Source of the DNA: [Lactobacillus] rogosae
GTDB lineage: Bacteria; Bacillota; Clostridia; Lachnospirales; Lachnospiraceae
NCBI GenBank assembly: GCA_900112995.1
Contig: FONU01000020.1
Location: forward strand, 1-64,000
Length of the DNA: 64,000 nt
Direction of reading: 5' to 3'
The notes under the pieces were generated by a model. It had not been told where the DNA came from, searched no databases, and was given only the letters and a program-made list of their open reading frames with translations. Below, piece by piece: positions 8,474 through 17,813 of the stretch; position 1 is the first letter of the stretch, and every line of letters begins with the position of its first letter. Both the position numbers and the translations under genes were made by a program.

Positions 8474-9361
8474 CTACTTTATAAGTCCGTAATTCTTAAG
8501 TGCTGTCTTTAACTTATTAAGGTTAGCTTCTTCCATTTCGCAAAGAGGCATTCTGAGTGGTCCTACTTCCATACCCATAAGATTAAGAGCTGTCTTAACT
8601 GGAATAGGATTAACCTCACTGAATAAAGCATCTACAAGCTCAAGTGCCTCAAACTGTAACTGACGGCTCTTTTCAATATTACCGGCAAAGAACTCAGCAC
8701 ATATGTCGTGTGTCTGCTTTGGTGCAACATTTGATAATACAGATATAACACCCTTAGCACCAATAGACATAAGCGGTACGATAAGTCCGTCTTCACCTGA
8801 ATACATATCAAGACAGCCTTCTGCTAACATCATTGTCTTAGATTCCTGTGAAAGATTGCCTGTTGCAGCCTTAATGGCTACGATATTATCTACTTCCCTG
8901 GCAAGCTTTACTGCTGTCTCTGGCTGAATGTTGCAGCCTGTTCTGCTTGGTACATTATACATAATAATTGGAAGGTCAATTGATCTGGCAACTGCTGTGT
9001 AATGCTCTATAAGTCCCTTCTGTGTAGCCTTATTATAGTAAGGTGTTACAACAAGACATCCGTCAACGCCTGCCGCCTGTGCTTCCTTTGAAAGTTCAAC
9101 AGCTGTCTTAGTACAGTTAGAACCTGTTCCTGCAACAACAGGAACTCTCTTTTTAACATAATCAGCAGTAAATCTTATAGCTTCAATATGCTCTTTTTCT
9201 GTCATAGTTGCAGACTCACCAGTTGTTCCACAGATAACAATCGCATCTGTTGAATTATTAATCTGATAATCAAGAAGCTCTGCAAGCTTATCATAGTTGA
9301 TTTCTCCATTGGCTTTCATTGGTGTGACAATAGCGACACCTGCACCTGTAAATATTGACAT
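8474..9361 (-). CDS. dapA: 4-hydroxy-tetrahydrodipicolinate synthase
   Basis: Condenses pyruvate with aspartate semialdehyde, the first committed step to diaminopimelate/lysine. In sporulating bacteria this step also supplies precursor for the spore solute dipicolinate. The 295-residue aldolase-type protein has CGTTGESATMTEKEH near residue 45, YNVPSRTGC with the catalytic Tyr near 133, and the Schiff-base Lys in VAIKAATGN near 162. The start is at ATG 9361 behind GGAGG with 4-bp spacing; the longer frame adds 27 codons with no homology. The upstream leader carries a lysine riboswitch, so expression should fall when lysine is high. Confidence 0.96.
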   Translation of the reverse strand: MSIFTGAGVAIVTPMKANGEINYDKLAELLDYQINNSTDAIVICGTTGESATMTEKEHIEAIRFTADYVKKRVPVVAGTGSNCTKTAVELSKEAQAAGVDGCLVVTPYYNKATQKGLIEHYTAVARSIDLPIIMYNVPSRTGCNIQPETAVKLAREVDNIVAIKAATGNLSQESKTMMLAEGCLDMYSGEDGLIVPLMSIGAKGVISVLSNVAPKQTHDICAEFFAGNIEKSRQLQFEALELVDALFSEVNPIPVKTALNLMGMEVGPLRMPLCEMEEANLNKLKTALKNYGLIK

Positions 9362-9461
9362 AACTCCTCCATTCCAACGCTTATCCGTTGTATTAATATT
9401 AATTATTTCAATTCTATTCCTGTATTGTCTAATAGAGTACAACGTTTAAATAACTCTTTTA

Positions 9462-9497
9462 CAATAAAACAGACCGATCTAATGACAGACCGGCCTA
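9462..9497 (-). terminator. Terminator of the lysine riboswitch
   Basis: On the minus strand a 9-bp stem with G-U pairs (AGGCCGGTC with GATCGGTCT) is followed by GTTTTATT. It lies between the riboswitch core and dapA, where lysine binding is expected to favour termination. Confidence 0.7.
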
Positions 9498-9537
9498 AGT
9501 AAGAATTCATTATACAAATATCATTATATAAATCTTC

Positions 9538-9722
9538 GCGTAGCCCTCCATCATAAGGCATCAATGCCCATAATGACAGTCATAAGATTATTAACCTTAT
9601 GCCCAGCATATAACTTCCCTGAATTATATGCTTCGGCACTTTCCCCTTTCGCTGCACATCATATGCTTGGGGACATCCGTACAGTTACTCTTGAATCGTG
9701 CGACCTCTACTTTGTAGAATTA
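9538..9722 (-). promoter_or_regulatory. Lysine riboswitch (L box) upstream of dapA-dapB
   Basis: Read on the minus strand, the leader shows the conserved blocks of the lysine aptamer in order: GTAGAGGTCGC, TTCAAGAGTAA, AAAGGGGAAAGTGCCGAAG, GCTGGGC, GACTGTCA and GGAGGGCTAC. The pairing GTAG/CTAC closes the P1 stem. A promoter lies just upstream and a terminator just downstream, giving a complete transcription-attenuation unit. Genes served: dapA, and probably dapB. Confidence 0.94.
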
Positions 9723-9734
9723 AAAGTTAATTTG

Positions 9735-9763
9735 ACTATATCACTTGCGTAGTTCATTGTCAA
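9735..9763 (-). promoter_or_regulatory. Sigma-A promoter of the lysine riboswitch/dapA transcript
   Basis: On the minus strand TTGACA (9763-9758) and TATAGT (9740-9735) are separated by 17 bp, with a TG one base before the -10. The predicted start falls a few bases before the aptamer. A 9-bp inverted repeat, TTGCGTAGT (9745-9753) with ACTACGCAA (9821-9829), spans the promoter and the end of the upstream gene. Confidence 0.8.
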
Positions 9764-9833
9764 TATCAACACATTCTTATTTATATGATGTCAGGTGTAA
9801 ATAGCCATAAACTATTCGTGACTACGCAATATT

Positions 9834-10475
9834 TTATTCTTCTTCAACTAAATCAATCTTGCTGACAGAAACCTCATAGGCTACTCTCTTCTCAACTGAC
9901 TCCTCATCAACCTTTTTGGTGTATTCTCTTGACTGTACTCTTCCACATATCTGAAGGTGGCTTCCTACTTCAAGTCCGCCTGCAAATCTTGCATTTCTTC
10001 CCCACGCAATACATGGTATGTAATCAGACTTGCCATATGGTCTGTTGACAGCTACAAGAATATCAGCTATCTCTCTTCCTAATGGAGTCTTTCTATATAT
10101 AGGTGGCTTACATACATAGCCATCAAGGAATATCTGATTAGACTTTGACTGCTCCTCTGGAATATCTTCATCTTCTATAAAGCGTAATTCTCTTACAAAT
10201 ATTGAAAGAACGAGCTTATTCTTAACACCTTCGTGTCTGTTATAAGAACGGAACTGTCCAGATACCTCTATCTTCATTCCCCTGTAGTCTTTAGTTACAT
10301 CAATAAGTCTTTCACTTATCATAAGTGGAATTATATCCACCATATCACTGAGACGGTTGACAGATACATTTGCAATATAAAAGCCCTCTCCAAATACCTC
10401 GTGGCTAAATGTAAATTCTGATACCACTTCTCCGATGATACACACCCTGTTGTTTTCAATTACCTTATCAAGCAT
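9834..10475 (-). CDS. Single-stranded DNA-binding-like protein with two OB folds
   Basis: A 213-residue protein that appears to hold two OB-fold domains. The first is about residues 8-95 (NNRVCIIGEVVSEFTFSHEVFGE start). The second is about 113-210 (FLDGYVCKPPIYRKTPLGREIADILVAVNR, IPCIAWGRNARFA, GSHLQICGRVQSREY). The second domain matches the SSB/PriB pattern, in which a strand with xxxWGxxA is followed by a Gly-rich turn. Unlike typical SSB there is no acidic DDxxPF tail; the end is DLVEEE. It may be a replication or repair accessory protein. It is monocistronic on the minus strand. An inverted repeat GACCGA/TCGGTC (10495-10518) sits just upstream of its ribosome binding site. Confidence 0.7.
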   Translation of the reverse strand: MLDKVIENNRVCIIGEVVSEFTFSHEVFGEGFYIANVSVNRLSDMVDIIPLMISERLIDVTKDYRGMKIEVSGQFRSYNRHEGVKNKLVLSIFVRELRFIEDEDIPEEQSKSNQIFLDGYVCKPPIYRKTPLGREIADILVAVNRPYGKSDYIPCIAWGRNARFAGGLEVGSHLQICGRVQSREYTKKVDEESVEKRVAYEVSVSKIDLVEEE

Positions 10476-10683
10476 AAGTATTTCTCCCTTCTTTGACCGA
10501 TATTATTATGCCTCGGTCCTGTGCTTTATTTATTGTTCTCAATATGTATATGTTCTAACTTGCTGTAATATTACAAAAATATTTTGAAAAAGTTGTGTAC
10601 AAATTATAATATTTTTGAAAACATTATAAAAATACTCTGTTTTACTGTATTTACACAAATTGTATTTTTTTACGAACATAGTG

Positions 10684-10697
10684 GTATACCGGTATAC
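10684..10697. promoter_or_regulatory. 14-bp perfect palindrome, possible operator
   Basis: GTATACCGGTATAC is a perfect palindrome in the 478-bp AT-rich region between the divergent SSB-like and bipA genes (10476-10953). It stands out against the AT-rich background and has the size of a dimeric repressor site. It could also be chance. Other content of this gap: the 10495-10518 inverted repeat and a candidate bipA promoter. Confidence 0.35.
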
Positions 10698-10824
10698 TTC
10701 TATTAAAATATATGTTATAGTCTTACTAGCATAATCGCAATTATTAAATATTAATATGTATATATATGTGCAATCTGCTATAAAATATATTTGATATTTT
10801 TTAATATTTTTACCATATATACTA

Positions 10825-10852
10825 TTGTATTTTGATAGCTTTGTGATAGAAT
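10825..10852 (+). promoter_or_regulatory. Candidate promoter of bipA
   Basis: TTGTAT (10825-10830) and TAGAAT (10847-10852) are separated by 16 bp, with an extended TG-A before the -10. The start codon lies about 100 bp downstream. Confidence 0.45.
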
Positions 10853-10953
10853 ATAAAAGTTGCTAACCATAACCATTCAATGTATAATATATATTGCTGG
10901 TAAATATGTAACAGTGATTGAACATTTTGACTTATATATGAAAGGAAAACATA

Positions 10954-12783
10954 ATGAAAACTAAACGCGAAGATATTCGTAATATCGCTATTATCGCCCA
11001 CGTTGACCATGGTAAGACAACTCTTGTAGATGAACTTTTGAAACAGAGTGGTACTTTCCGTGCTAATCAGGAAGTTGCTGAACGTGTAATGGATTCTAAC
11101 GATATAGAACGTGAAAGAGGTATTACTATACTTTCAAAGAATACTGCCATTCACTATAAAGATACTAAGATTAATATTATTGATACTCCAGGACATGCTG
11201 ATTTCGGTGGAGAAGTTGAGCGAGTTTTAAAGATGGTTAATGGTGTTGTTCTTGTCGTTGATGCTTTTGAAGGCGTTATGCCTCAGACTAAGTTCGTTCT
11301 TCAGAAGGCACTTGATCTTAATCTTGCAGTTATCGTATGTATTAATAAGATTGATCGTCCAGAAGCCAGACCTAATGAAGTTATCGATGAAATTCTTGAA
11401 TTATTCATCGACCTTGATGCAAGCGATGAACAGCTTGATTGTCCATTCATATTCGCATCAGCTAAGTCTGGTTATGCTATGGCTGACCTTGATGACGAAA
11501 GAAAGGATATGCAGCCTTTATTTGACTGCATAGTTAATAATATACCAGCACCAGAGGGTGATCCTGATGCTGATACACAGATGCTTATATCTACTATTGA
11601 TTATAATGAATTCGTTGGACGTATCGGTGTAGGTAAGATCGAGAATGGTAAGATTAAGGTTAATCAGGAAGTAGCTATTGTTAACCACCACGACCCATCT
11701 TTAAGAAAGAGAGTACGTGTAACTAAGCTTTACACATTCAACGGACTTAATAAGGTAGAAGTTAATGAGGCAGGCTTCGGTGATATCGTTGCCGTATCTG
11801 GTATTGCCGACCTTAAGATTGGTGATACACTCTGTTCTGTAGAGAACCCTGTTGCTATCCCATTCCAGAAGATTTCAGAGCCTACTCTTTCTATGGACTT
11901 TATGGTTAATGACAGCCCACTCGCTGGTAAAGAGGGTAAGTTCGTAACTTCAAGACATATCCGCGACAGACTTTTCAAGGAACTTAATACTGATGTAAGT
12001 TTAAGAGTAGAAGAAAATCCTGGTTCTGAGAACTCATTTAAGGTATCAGGACGTGGTGAACTTCATTTATCTGTTCTTATTGAGAATATGAGACGTGAAG
12101 GCTATGAATTTGCTGTAAGTAAGGCTGAAGTTCTCTACCACACTGATGAACGTGGCAAGAAGCTTGAACCTATGGAGCTTGCATATATTGATGTTCCAGA
12201 AGAATTCTCTGGTTCTGTAATCCAGAAGCTCAGCCAGAGAAAGGGAGAACTCCTTGGAATGACACCTATTAATGGTGGTTACACAAGATTACAGTTCTCT
12301 ATTCCATCCCGTGGTCTTATCGGCTACAGAGGTGAATTCCTTACTGACACTAAGGGTAATGGTATTATTAACACTTCATTTGAAGGTTATGAAGAATACA
12401 AGGGTGATATATCTTACAGAAAGACTGGCTCACTTATAGCTTACGAAGATGGTGAAGCTGTTACTTATGGTCTTTTCAATGCACAGGACAGAGGTACTCT
12501 TTTCATCGGACCTGGCGAAAAGGTATATGCTGGTATGATTATCGGTGAGAACCCAAGAACTGAGGATATTGAAGTTAATGTCTGCAAGACAAAGCACCTT
12601 ACTAACACTCGTTCTTCAAGTGCTGATGAAGCTTTAAGACTTGTACCACCTAAGATATTAAGTCTTGAACAGGCTCTTGATTATATTGACACAGATGAGC
12701 TTCTTGAAGTAACACCAACTCATCTTAGAATCCGTAAAAAGATTCTTGATTCTACAGCAAGATACAGAGCTAATAAGAAGTAA
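10954..12783 (+). CDS. typA: Ribosome-associated GTPase TypA/BipA
   Basis: A 609-residue translational GTPase of the EF-G family that binds ribosomes and helps large-subunit assembly and stress or cold growth. The G domain is complete: [12 protein letters not shown] (G1), RERGITI (G2), [15 protein letters not shown] (G3), [10 protein letters not shown] (G4) and SAKSG (G5). The C-terminal BipA-specific domain runs from about residue 480 ([34 protein letters not shown]). An AGGAAA ribosome binding site precedes the ATG. The XRE gene follows after 76 bp. Confidence 0.97.
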   Translation: MKTKREDIRNIAIIAHVDHGKTTLVDELLKQSGTFRANQEVAERVMDSNDIERERGITILSKNTAIHYKDTKINIIDTPGHADFGGEVERVLKMVNGVVLVVDAFEGVMPQTKFVLQKALDLNLAVIVCINKIDRPEARPNEVIDEILELFIDLDASDEQLDCPFIFASAKSGYAMADLDDERKDMQPLFDCIVNNIPAPEGDPDADTQMLISTIDYNEFVGRIGVGKIENGKIKVNQEVAIVNHHDPSLRKRVRVTKLYTFNGLNKVEVNEAGFGDIVAVSGIADLKIGDTLCSVENPVAIPFQKISEPTLSMDFMVNDSPLAGKEGKFVTSRHIRDRLFKELNTDVSLRVEENPGSENSFKVSGRGELHLSVLIENMRREGYEFAVSKAEVLYHTDERGKKLEPMELAYIDVPEEFSGSVIQKLSQRKGELLGMTPINGGYTRLQFSIPSRGLIGYRGEFLTDTKGNGIINTSFEGYEEYKGDISYRKTGSLIAYEDGEAVTYGLFNAQDRGTLFIGPGEKVYAGMIIGENPRTEDIEVNVCKTKHLTNTRSSSADEALRLVPPKILSLEQALDYIDTDELLEVTPTHLRIRKKILDSTARYRANKK

Positions 12784-12859
12784 TTACATTTAATCATAAT
12801 TCTTCTTATTAATATATAACAACCAATTAACAATTTATAATTATCAATGGAGGTCTACT

Positions 12860-13177
12860 ATGGATAGCGATTTAGGAGCAAAAGTTAAAAAATTAAGAAT
12901 TTCACAGGGTTTAACACAGGAAGACGTTGCTAAGGCACTTGATGTAACTCCAGGTTATATCAGTAATGTAGAAAATGGACGTAATCTTATGACATTAAGA
13001 ATGCTTTCATACTATGCAGAGCTTACAGGCGTTTCTCTTGACTACCTTGCAGGAAGTGTTGATAAGAACTACCAGAGCACAGCTCTTGATAATGAAATTA
13101 TGCAGTTAGTATCTAAATTAGATTCTGAGACTAAGGAAAAGTTAATCTCAACATTAAGAATCTGGATTAATAACTAA
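12860..13177 (+). CDS. XRE family helix-turn-helix regulator
   Basis: A 105-residue DNA-binding protein. An HTH_3 domain covers about residues 6-62 (KVKKLRISQGLTQEDVAKALDVTPGYISNVENGRN, then LSYYAELTGVSLDYL). A 40-residue tail ends in LISTLRIWINN. GGAGG precedes the start. Target genes are unknown. It follows typA on the same strand and may be co-transcribed before the terminator at 13238. Confidence 0.85.
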   Translation: MDSDLGAKVKKLRISQGLTQEDVAKALDVTPGYISNVENGRNLMTLRMLSYYAELTGVSLDYLAGSVDKNYQSTALDNEIMQLVSKLDSETKEKLISTLRIWINN

Positions 13178-13237
13178 TAAGATAAGTTGATATAATATAT
13201 GTTCTTCGTCAAGTTAAGGACTTTGAATATCACATAT

Positions 13238-13279
13238 AAAAGAAACCTGGTGCTAATAAATGGCATCAGGTTTCTTTTT
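13238..13279. terminator. Terminator after the XRE gene
   Basis: A 12-bp stem (AAAAGAAACCTG with CAGGTTTCTTTT) is followed by TTTTTA and preceded by an A-run. It can serve the plus-strand XRE gene and the converging ABC transporter. Confidence 0.85.
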
Positions 13280-13359
13280 ACATATTGGCTGATAATTTAT
13301 GCTGTGACTTCGTTAAAAATGCAGGCAGACCCCCTCTGTGCTTTCGGGTTGGACAGACA

Positions 13360-15150
13360 TTATGACTGTATCTTCTTCATCTGATAGAACTCACCCTTGA
13401 GGTTCATTAATTCATCGTATGTTCCATATTCTACACAGTGGCCATCAGCTATTACGGCTATTTTGTCAGCGTCTTTTATTGTTGAAAGACGGTGGGCTAC
13501 TATAAAGGTTGTTCTATCTTTGGTAAGGTTATTGAGAGCCTCCTGTATAAGTTTTTCTGATATACTGTCTAAGGCTGATGTGGCCTCATCTAACACTATA
13601 ACCTTAGGATTTCGTATAAGTGCTCTTGCTATTGATATACGCTGCCGCTGACCTCCTGAAAGCTTTCCACCGTGCTCTCCTACCATCGTATCAAGTCCGT
13701 CTGGAAGTGAATTGATTAAATCTGTAAGATTAGCGGCTTTAACTATTTCATCAAGCGTTGCCTCATCAACGTTATCAACACCATATGTAATATTATCCCT
13801 TATTGTCCCTGAAAATAATATTGATGTCTGTGGAACAACCGCAAGATGCTTTCTATATGAGCGAAGGTCAATATCCTTCATATTGTGTCCGTCTATAAGC
13901 ACTTCTCCTCTGTTAACCTGATTAAAACCTATTACTAGGTTAAGAATTGTCGATTTACCAGCTCCGGATTCACCAACCAGTGCAATTGTTTCGCCTTTAT
14001 CCACATGAAGATTAAGGTTATGCAGAACTGGCCTGTCGATATTATTATATCTGAATGTTACATCTTTAAAATCGAACTCACCATATATGTCCTTAATTAT
14101 TTCCTTACCTTCATTCTGTTCTATGTCATCTTCTAATAATACTTCACCTATTGAATTAACCGATTCAATACCTTTGGCTATTGTAGGAATAAGAGACATA
14201 AGTGATGATACCTGACTTACGATTGTAGCAAAATAGCTCTGGTAAAGTGTTATATCTCCCGGCATTACAGTTCCTTTAATTGCAAGAAAGCCTGTGAATC
14301 CAAGACATACTACCTGAAATATCTGGAATATCGCCCAGCCTACTGAACCAAATAATGATTGTATTACATCAAGTCTGTAGCCTTTTTCTGCAACAGCAAA
14401 TAATTGTCCACTCATTTTCTGAACTTCTTCCTCCTCAAGTGCATGTGCCCTCGTGACAGGAATAAGCTCAACCATCTCCATTACCCTTGCAGAAGTTTCT
14501 TCCATCTCTTTTCTGAATTCATTATTACGCTTCTTCATTACATTCCTGAAAAATACCATTGTCGCAGCGGCAATTGGTGTTGTGAGCAGAAAGAATATGA
14601 ATACTACAAGGCTCTTATTAATGGTTACTATAAGTGCTATAGCTATATTAAGTGCTATATTAAGTATGCTAAGAAACATCTGCGTTGACAGTGTTTCCAC
14701 CGCTTCGACATCTCGCATAATCTTGGATTGCAGACGTCCTGACTGCGTTTCCTTATGATAAGATATAGATAACTGCTGCAGCTTTCTTACAAGTGCCCTT
14801 CTTAAGCCTGTCTCTGCATATCTTGTTGCTAATGATTTGTATCTTGTATACATATAATTCATAGGAATATTAAGTGCTACAAGAACAATCATAATCATCG
14901 CCTGTATAATTATGTTCTGATAAGTTTCTGGCGAACCACTCGTTATATCATTAATAATATTCGCTGTGACAATAGGCAGTACCCATACAGGTGCATGCTT
15001 TATAAAGAAGAATATAACAGCAAGAAAGAACTTATGATAGTTGCCTTTATAAAGACCTAACAATATCTGCATAGGGTGACCTTTATGCTTTTTATAACAT
15101 TCTATAAACCAGCTCTCGACATCTATTCCCTTTGGTGCTCTTAAATTCAA
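13360..15150 (-). CDS. ABC exporter, fused membrane and ATPase domains
   Basis: A 596-residue half-transporter of the MsbA/LmrA type, which would export lipids, drugs or peptides as a dimer. A six-helix membrane domain (about residues 35-310) is followed by an ATPase with Walker A GESGAGKST, signature LSGGQRQR, Walker B VIVLDEAT and H-loop IVAHRLST. The longest frame starts with GTG at 15198, inside the terminator of the upstream operon. TTG 15150 is preceded by GGGGTGA at 5-bp spacing and is preferred. The partner half-transporter, if any, is not adjacent, and the substrate is unknown. Confidence 0.9.
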   Translation of the reverse strand: MNLRAPKGIDVESWFIECYKKHKGHPMQILLGLYKGNYHKFFLAVIFFFIKHAPVWVLPIVTANIINDITSGSPETYQNIIIQAMIMIVLVALNIPMNYMYTRYKSLATRYAETGLRRALVRKLQQLSISYHKETQSGRLQSKIMRDVEAVETLSTQMFLSILNIALNIAIALIVTINKSLVVFIFFLLTTPIAAATMVFFRNVMKKRNNEFRKEMEETSARVMEMVELIPVTRAHALEEEEVQKMSGQLFAVAEKGYRLDVIQSLFGSVGWAIFQIFQVVCLGFTGFLAIKGTVMPGDITLYQSYFATIVSQVSSLMSLIPTIAKGIESVNSIGEVLLEDDIEQNEGKEIIKDIYGEFDFKDVTFRYNNIDRPVLHNLNLHVDKGETIALVGESGAGKSTILNLVIGFNQVNRGEVLIDGHNMKDIDLRSYRKHLAVVPQTSILFSGTIRDNITYGVDNVDEATLDEIVKAANLTDLINSLPDGLDTMVGEHGGKLSGGQRQRISIARALIRNPKVIVLDEATSALDSISEKLIQEALNNLTKDRTTFIVAHRLSTIKDADKIAVIADGHCVEYGTYDELMNLKGEFYQMKKIQS

Positions 15151-15174
15151 TATACTCACCCCGCTTTCATCGTT

Positions 15175-15203
15175 ATAAAAAGGAATGTGCCGCGGCACAT
15201 TCC
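15175..15203 (-). terminator. Terminator of the pectin-oligosaccharide operon
   Basis: A perfect 22-bp palindrome (15182-15203; arms GGAATGTGCC and GGCACATTCC) is followed on the minus strand by TTTTTATAA. It ends the GH28 operon and excludes the upstream GTG as the ABC exporter start. Confidence 0.85.
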
Positions 15204-15302
15204 CCTATTTATAGTTGTAATCATATGATGATAAAGTCATAAGTTCCAAATCCTATTACGCAGGTATTAACGACTTTCTGAACTTTTGACTCTGACATCT
15301 TA

Positions 15303-16859
15303 TTATTTCTTAATTATATTATCTACATTTTCTGCGACAATTTCTTCACCGTCACAGCCTGTAACCTTAACATTATCAAGAATAAGTGTGTTGATATTAC
15401 TTACAATCATACCTTGTCTGCTTGCTTCATCACAGCCTAACATCATAGCTGCAACACCTGACTTGGCATTATCTGCGTATGTAATATTAATATTCTCAAA
15501 TGTAAGTTCTTCTATTTTGCTTTCTGGAAGTCCGCATATATAAGTACCTGCAACGTGGCAGTTCTTAGCATTGATATTCTTAAATGTGAACTTCTTAATT
15601 GAAGGTGTTCTATCATCTACAGGAAGCGGCTTCTTAGAACCAACATACTCTGTCTTACCATCCGGGTCACAGAAATAGAAGCTGTTGACTACAAATGGTG
15701 TCATAACATTATCCATATCTATATTCTCGAAAGAAATGTCATCAAGAACTGAAAGCTTTCCTCTTCCTCGTCTTGTCTTAACTCTTAAGCCTCTGTCTGT
15801 GTTCATAAACAGGCAGTCTTTGATATGCACGTCCATAACACCTGCGGCAATCTCGCTTCCTACTGTTACAGCTCCGTGTCCATCTCTCATACAGCACTGT
15901 CTTACTATCATATTGGTTGTTGGAACATTGTATTTCTGTGCCATATAGATTTTGCCTGATTTAATAGCAATACAATCATCTCCAACTGAAATATATGTAC
16001 CAAGTACGAGTACGTCCTCACAGCTTTCTGGATCAAGACCATCTGTGTTGTGTGAGTCTGCTGGTGCTTTAATCTTTACATCTATAAATTTAAGGTGGTT
16101 ACTAAAATATGGGTGAATAGTCCAGCAAGGTGAATTCTGTACTGTTATGCCCTGCATAGTAACATTTTCACAATGATTTATAAAGAAAAGGTTAGGTCTC
16201 CACGCTATATTACGCACTTTGCAGTTCTTCCACCAGTTATCGTGTGTTGTACCACCATCAATAGTACCCTCACCTGTTATAACAATATTTTTAACATTAA
16301 GACCACATATTATTGCCGAGAAAGAGTCTACCGGATTACCTTCCCATGAAGCCAGATTGTATTCTGACTTCTCATCATATGACTCAATAAGACCTGGTAA
16401 TATAGGGAACTTATCTCTGTCTGTGAATGCAAGTAATGTAGCACCCTTGGCAAGCTCAAGTGTAAGGTCATCTTTTAAGAAAATGCTTGATATTCTGTAA
16501 GTTCCTTCTGGAACATATACTCTGCAATTCTTCTTAGAAGCCATAATTGCACACTGGATTGCATTGGTATCATCGTGCACACCATCACCATATGCACCGA
16601 AATCCCTTACATTAAGTGTTACAAATTCATAATCTGTATGAAGCTCGACAGGACCATATTCTTTACCGTCATATACCGCTGTTATCTCATAATCTGTATC
16701 TGGCTTGAAGCCATATAAAGATGTAACCTGCTTGTCTGTATGTGTGAACAATTCTCCATTAACATATATGTCATATTCTTTCTTGGAATAATACTTTCCT
16801 GCTTCTGTTAATTCTACAACTGCATTTCTGCTTGTATTAGTTACTAATACTAACTCCAT
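15303..16859 (-). CDS. GH28 polygalacturonase-type glycosidase, no signal peptide
   Basis: A 518-residue glycoside hydrolase family 28 enzyme that would release galacturonic acid or similar sugars from pectin fragments. Residues 1-80 look like a fibronectin-III-like domain. The right-handed beta-helix starts at NVRDFGAYGDGVHDDTNAIQ. Catalytic motifs are intact: NTDGLD, GDDCIAIKSG, GHGAVTVGSE and RGLRVKT. There is no signal peptide, so it probably acts in the cytoplasm on imported oligosaccharides, as exo-polygalacturonases do. Its start overlaps the preceding gene by 10 bp (ATGGAGTTAG), and its GGGAGGAG ribosome binding site lies inside that gene, which suggests translational coupling. It is the last gene of the operon. 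Confidence 0.92.
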   Translation of the reverse strand: MELVLVTNTSRNAVVELTEAGKYYSKKEYDIYVNGELFTHTDKQVTSLYGFKPDTDYEITAVYDGKEYGPVELHTDYEFVTLNVRDFGAYGDGVHDDTNAIQCAIMASKKNCRVYVPEGTYRISSIFLKDDLTLELAKGATLLAFTDRDKFPILPGLIESYDEKSEYNLASWEGNPVDSFSAIICGLNVKNIVITGEGTIDGGTTHDNWWKNCKVRNIAWRPNLFFINHCENVTMQGITVQNSPCWTIHPYFSNHLKFIDVKIKAPADSHNTDGLDPESCEDVLVLGTYISVGDDCIAIKSGKIYMAQKYNVPTTNMIVRQCCMRDGHGAVTVGSEIAAGVMDVHIKDCLFMNTDRGLRVKTRRGRGKLSVLDDISFENIDMDNVMTPFVVNSFYFCDPDGKTEYVGSKKPLPVDDRTPSIKKFTFKNINAKNCHVAGTYICGLPESKIEELTFENINITYADNAKSGVAAMMLGCDEASRQGMIVSNINTLILDNVKVTGCDGEEIVAENVDNIIKK

Positions 16860-17791
16860 AATGCTCCTCCCTTGCCACGGCCATAATCCTGATATTCTCT
16901 GTTGCGTACTGTCTCGCTGTATACTAATGCCGCCTTGCTTACTACATTCTTATCGGTATCGTCATCAGTGAATATCTCACCTGACATTACCTTATCACAC
17001 ACGCCTAACACAATGCCTTCGTATTTCTCTGTGTGAAGTGCCTTCATTCTACATCCCTTTAATACAGCGTAGGCAAACATAAGCTCTGACTCTTCATCAA
17101 AATCATCAAAGTCATCATAATCTCTCCCTGTTTCAAGAACAGCCTTAACTGATGCCTTGAAATAGTCCTGCATCTTTCTGTAGATTTCATATATCATCTG
17201 GTCCATAACTTCCATTGTATCAACAAGTGAAGCTGCATATACAGATAATACCTTAACCTTGGCTGTTGTATCTGATGAATACTTAGTGTCTGCAAAAAGC
17301 TCATCATTCATAGCGTTATACTGTCCGATAACGTCATTATACTGCTCTTTTCCACCGTCCTTAGTTTCATATGCCATATAAAATGGTTCATATGAATATG
17401 CCTTACATAAGCATTTCTTATCATCTGCATCTTTAAAATAACCTGCTTCATTTCTTGCAAAATTCTTAAAACCAGCCGCAAGCTTTACAGCTTCATTCTT
17501 ATATTTATCATCACCTGTAAAATCTGATGCTGTATAGAACGCATTACCAATCATAAAATGCTTAAGGCTATTCTTATCGATGCTGTCTATAATACCACTC
17601 TCTATAACCTTATCAAGTGCTTCTGTTAATGCTTTAACTGCACTATCTTCTCTTAATGCCTTACATAATGAAGAAAGTGCGTTAAGTCTTAATCCAAGAG
17701 CGTACACATCGTTACTGCTGATTAATTCATCAACCTGTGATAACTTTGCATACATATTCTTTTCCAATTCTGAATTTCTGTTAATTATCAT
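16850..17791 (-). CDS. Protein of unknown function, possible GH88/GH105-like alpha/alpha barrel
   Basis: A 313-residue, mostly helical protein without signal peptide. I do not recognise the family with confidence. Regularly spaced helices, AYSYEPFYMAYETKDGG near residue 125 and the C-terminal DYGRGKGGALWS vaguely resemble GH88/GH105 unsaturated uronyl hydrolases, which would suit the pectin context. The usual catalytic Asp motifs are not evident. The start at 17791 has AAGGAG with 6-bp spacing. The longest frame (17863) would translate part of a tandem repeat. It sits between GH43 and GH28 and is coupled to GH28. Confidence 0.6.
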   Translation of the reverse strand: MIINRNSELEKNMYAKLSQVDELISSNDVYALGLRLNALSSLCKALREDSAVKALTEALDKVIESGIIDSIDKNSLKHFMIGNAFYTASDFTGDDKYKNEAVKLAAGFKNFARNEAGYFKDADDKKCLCKAYSYEPFYMAYETKDGGKEQYNDVIGQYNAMNDELFADTKYSSDTTAKVKVLSVYAASLVDTMEVMDQMIYEIYRKMQDYFKASVKAVLETGRDYDDFDDFDEESELMFAYAVLKGCRMKALHTEKYEGIVLGVCDKVMSGEIFTDDDTDKNVVSKAALVYSETVRNREYQDYGRGKGGALWS

Positions 17792-17813
17792 TGCAATCTC
17801 CTTACTATATATT

